64,000 nt of DNA from Vibrio sp. Isolate32 (GTDB lineage: Bacteria; Pseudomonadota; Gammaproteobacteria; Enterobacterales; Vibrionaceae). The position numbers and the translations under genes are program-made. This document shows positions 61,603 through 64,000 of the stretch, in pieces. Location: assembly GCF_022397955.1 (NCBI RefSeq), contig NZ_JAKEUQ010000005.1, forward strand, positions 73,066-137,065. Direction: 5' to 3'. Under the pieces are notes generated by a model. The model ran no database searches. It saw only the letters and a program-made list of their open reading frames with translations, and had not been told where the DNA came from. The first letter of the stretch is position 1, and the number at the start of each line of letters is the position of its first letter.

Positions 61603-62901
61603 ATGCAACTAACAGACACGGAACAGGCGTTTCTGATGGGCGAAGCCGGGCGGGGAATGCAAAAATGTATGCAGATGCTGGTAAATTTTTCCAACGCATT
61701 TGGCGCGAGCAGGCTTGTTAAGATCGCCAGCGCCCATGTCATTCCCAATATCCCGTTGGGACTACTGGAAGCATACACTCAAGAGGTGGAGAGCGTCTCC
61801 GTCATGACCACACTTCATCCCCACATGTCGGCGCTTTGCCCTAGTAACTGGCAGAGCATGGGGATCGGAGCCGATTATGCTCACGACCAACTTGCTGATG
61901 TCAAGCGGCGTGCGGCCTTATTTGCAGAAAAAGGTTTCAACCAAACTTACACCTGCTACCCCCCCTCCGTCGGAAGTTTAGCCAAAAAGGGCGACTATGT
62001 GTCATGGATTGGCTCGGGAGGGCAAGTGTTGGTGAACTCAACGATAGGAGCTCGATGTAACCGAGATGGCGCACTGTTGACCTTGGCCTGCGCCATTACC
62101 GGCCGGGCGCCTTACCATGGTCTGTTTTTAGACGAAAATCGATTGGCCCAGGTGCACGTCCGTTTCAGTGGGGTTGATGCTAATAGCTTGACCAAATCTG
62201 AGCTGAGTGCCGTTGGCTATTACCTAGGTGCACAAGCGCAAACTCATAACATAGTCGTGGAAGGTATCGAGCGAGGCATCAGCATGGATTCTCTGAGACA
62301 ACTGATGATCCCCCTGACAGTAACTGGCGCGGTAGGAGTGTGTCATGTTCCCGGTTCAACTCCCGAAGCGGACAATGTGAATGAAGCCTTGGGTGCTCAG
62401 CGGCCCATTAAACACATCGTTGTTGATCGTAAAGTAGTAACACAATCTTTGGCCACCTATGCTTCTAAGAAGAGGGCGACGGAGGTGATGCCCATTGTTT
62501 TGACGCCGAAGGATGGGACCATTACGCGGGCCCTTCCCGGATCGGTAACCGACATGGTGGTGCTGGGTTGTCCCCACTTGTCAATTCAGGAAGTGCGCCT
62601 CATAGCCCAGCGTTTGAGCGGTAAGGTGATCCCACGAAATCGTCATTTGTGGATTGGTCTGGCGCATCAACAATACCAATTGGCCAAAGAAATGGGGTAC
62701 GCTAATACGATCGAATCCGCCGGGGGGATCATGGTCAGTGCCTGTATGTCCACCATTCCAGACTCCCCCATTCCCAAGCGCGTCAGTACATTAATGACCT
62801 CATCCATGAAGGCGGCACACTACATAACGCAATTGAACCGGGGTCGCATCTCGGTTGCTGTCGCGGATATCGAACAGTGTATCGATGCCTTACTTCATTA
62901 A
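61603..62901 (+). CDS. Aconitase X, catalytic (large) subunit
   Basis: A 432-residue dehydratase of the aconitase X family, whose members include archaeal phosphomevalonate dehydratase and bacterial cis-3-hydroxy-L-proline dehydratase. It begins MQLTDTEQAFLMGEAGRGMQ, the family start (LT..E..LL.GE.G). Further blocks are GNSTIGARCNRDG-like VLVNSTIGARCNRDGALLTL, TYTCYPPSVGSLAKKGDYVS, VVLGCPHLSIQEV with a cluster Cys, and ESAGGIMVSACMS. AAGGAGGGG lies 10 bases before the start. The small subunit follows after 21 bases. The base composition is more G/C-rich than the surrounding vibrio genes. A hydroxyproline or isoprenoid role is open. Confidence 0.88.
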   Translation: MQLTDTEQAFLMGEAGRGMQKCMQMLVNFSNAFGASRLVKIASAHVIPNIPLGLLEAYTQEVESVSVMTTLHPHMSALCPSNWQSMGIGADYAHDQLADVKRRAALFAEKGFNQTYTCYPPSVGSLAKKGDYVSWIGSGGQVLVNSTIGARCNRDGALLTLACAITGRAPYHGLFLDENRLAQVHVRFSGVDANSLTKSELSAVGYYLGAQAQTHNIVVEGIERGISMDSLRQLMIPLTVTGAVGVCHVPGSTPEADNVNEALGAQRPIKHIVVDRKVVTQSLATYASKKRATEVMPIVLTPKDGTITRALPGSVTDMVVLGCPHLSIQEVRLIAQRLSGKVIPRNRHLWIGLAHQQYQLAKEMGYANTIESAGGIMVSACMSTIPDSPIPKRVSTLMTSSMKAAHYITQLNRGRISVAVADIEQCIDALLH

Positions 62902-62922
62902 CGTAATATTAAGAGGTGAACC

Positions 62923-63312
62923 ATGAAATTTAATGCCAGAGTGCTAAATATAGGCCATGTGACAGCTGATGCATTCGTGGTGGATCAGGCTTTTTCTTTT
63001 ATCGGTGACTTTGACCCTTACACTGGGACATTGTTGCTTCCCGAGCACACTTTTTCAGGTCAGTCTCTTGCCGGTAAGGTGCTGGTTTGTCCTAATGGGA
63101 AGGGCGGTACGATGGCCCCGTTTTTGCTCTATGAAGCTCATCAGCGAGGCAATGCACCTGCGGCGATCCTCTGCGATCACGCGGATCAAATTTTGTTTGA
63201 ATCGGCAATGGCCATTAATATCCCCATCTTAGACTGCTTTGATCGGGATGTGTGCAGCTTGTTTTTACACGGTCAGAGTATCACCATTGCTGGAAACGAT
63301 GTGACCGTCTGA
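62923..63312 (+). CDS. Aconitase X swivel-domain (small) subunit
   Basis: A 129-residue DUF126 protein, the swivel domain of aconitase X as a separate chain. It shows KFNARVLNIGHVTADAFVVD at the N-terminus and GQSLAGKVLVCPNGKGGTMA, the loop containing the catalytic Ser region of the fold. It lies 21 bases after the large subunit with AGAGGTG-type spacing, so the subunits should form one enzyme. Two separate chains are usual in archaea and in some bacteria; many bacterial hydroxyproline enzymes are fused or also split. Confidence 0.88.
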   Translation: MKFNARVLNIGHVTADAFVVDQAFSFIGDFDPYTGTLLLPEHTFSGQSLAGKVLVCPNGKGGTMAPFLLYEAHQRGNAPAAILCDHADQILFESAMAINIPILDCFDRDVCSLFLHGQSITIAGNDVTV

Positions 63313-63353
63313 ATTCCTGTCGCTGGCAGTGCCACTGACTGATTGAAATTGAA

Positions 63354-63695
63354 CTAACCGTTTGGCTCATCGCGTATCGATTGCATTTTGAGCCAAAACG
63401 TTTCCTGACAGCGATTATAAAATTGCTTCTTCTGTGGCGAAATCGTTTCTGCTGCCGATCCTGACTCCAAGACCTGATACTGTATCCAACATTCAGGGCA
63501 GGCATCCTCCGATTGAAAAGAATCCAATTCAGTATGACAAACGATTTTTACGCCATTATCAAACGTATACGTCGTGGTGGTTTCTTCAATACACTCGCTA
63601 TTGTCGGTGAGGATTTGCTGCTGTGACTGAGCCACCACTCGAACCTGAGAGTGCGAAGAGTGAATAGCAAGCACATAGGTAGACAGTCGATTCAT
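63354..63695 (-). CDS. Hypothetical protein, 113 aa
   Basis: The likely start at 63695 (MNRLSTYVLAIHSSHSQVRV) gives a soluble 113-residue protein with a Thr-rich stretch (ECIEETTTTYTFDNGVKIVC) and a CPEC motif (SEDACPECWIQY). It has no signal peptide. The frame extends upstream to 63926 but that part is low-complexity and unlikely to be translated. It converges on the aconitase X operon and is in the DNA brought by, or next to, the IS. I do not recognise a family. Confidence 0.45.
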   Translation of the reverse strand: MNRLSTYVLAIHSSHSQVRVVAQSQQQILTDNSECIEETTTTYTFDNGVKIVCHTELDSFQSEDACPECWIQYQVLESGSAAETISPQKKQFYNRCQETFWLKMQSIRDEPNG

Positions 63696-63924
63696 GAGGT
63701 GACTATATTTGTAAGATATTAAATAAAAACAACTAATTATTGATATCATCCTATCATAACAGCTAGGAAGGCACAACTTGGAGACCCGGATTCGCCCATG
63801 GAAACCGCGCCCTGAATGTTGTGTCTTATTTTCGAGATTAATTGGCATACTTTGTATATTTTTCTGCCCGCCGCCACCGCTACTATTTTCTCTCGAATTT
63901 AACTCTAGAAAAAGCAACATTATC

Positions 63925-64000
63925 ATGACTGACGAATTAACCCATTCTTTGTTGGATCCAAGAGGTCAAATCAAAAGAGAAACCTTTCAGCTTGCCCCCA
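63925..64000 (+). CDS. Start of an unidentified gene (partial)
   Basis: An open frame begins at ATG 63925 and runs off the window, reading MTDELTHSLLDPRGQIKRET then FQLAP. The LDPRG...LAP pattern reminds me of the start of UGSC-type (glycine/sarcosine-reductase-related) small proteins, but 25 residues are too few to name it. It lies downstream of the aconitase X genes on the same strand but is separated by a minus-strand ORF. No strong ribosome site is seen. Confidence 0.4.
   Translation, partial: MTDELTHSLLDPRGQIKRETFQLAP

Overview
The window looks like a chromosomal segment of a Vibrio species (gamma-proteobacteria). The gene order purL / mltF / tadA / minor type IV pilins / dnaJ-dnaK / grpE / nadK / recN / bamE / ratAB / smpB / ssrA is the one I know from vibrios. 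The tmRNA tag reads ANDENYALAA, and the control sites fit this group: a PurR box at purL, sigma-32 promoters at dnaK and grpE, and two LexA boxes at recN. All identifications come from reading the sequence; no database search was run.

Layout. (1) 1-23445 is core genome: purine synthesis (purL, cut by the window edge), lytic transglycosylase mltF, tRNA deaminase tadA, a CNNM/CorC membrane protein, an AbgT transporter, a five-gene minor-pilin cluster, the heat-shock genes dnaJ, dnaK and grpE with a glutamate/dicarboxylate symporter between dnaK and grpE, nadK, recN, bamE, ratB-ratA, smpB and ssrA. (2) 23446 to about 42542 is a roughly 19-kb genomic island in the 3' end of ssrA. It starts with a P4-type integrase and ends in a decayed, split copy of the ssrA 3' end. 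Its cargo is mostly defence-like: a type IB restriction-modification operon (hsdR-hsdM-hsdS) continuing into an AAA ATPase + HNH pair of Septu-like architecture and a NucS/DUF91-type nuclease gene; a serine recombinase; a small DUF2384 protein; a TOTE-type primase-helicase divergent from a CoiA-like nuclease; an unknown gene; and an AAA/DUF4143 ATPase behind a striking three-site operator array. (3) 42551-42944 holds a terminator and a fragment of a second TOTE helicase. (4) 42945-51835 is a catabolic cluster: an RpiR regulator divergent from a TRAP transporter, a glutamine-synthetase-like ligase, an aldehyde dehydrogenase, an iron alcohol dehydrogenase and a class I amidotransferase. Together these suggest import of an amino alcohol and its breakdown through gamma-glutamylated intermediates. 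(5) 51940-59680 has a four-repeat retropepsin-like periplasmic protein, an M15 peptidase, a DUF429 protein, a methyltransferase-HNH fusion, a zinc-ribbon protein and a PlsC-type acyltransferase. (6) 59823-64000 is a junction: an MBL-fold gene is cut by an IS6-family element with no visible target duplication. Unrelated, apparently imported DNA follows, carrying a two-subunit aconitase X and the start of a further gene.

The best candidates for new biology are the gamma-glutamyl amino-alcohol operon, the composite type I R-M/Septu-like/DUF91 operon, the TOTE-CoiA pair with its second fragment, and two evenly phased repeat arrays (three 22-bp sites every 32 bp; three 14-bp palindromes every 21 bp).
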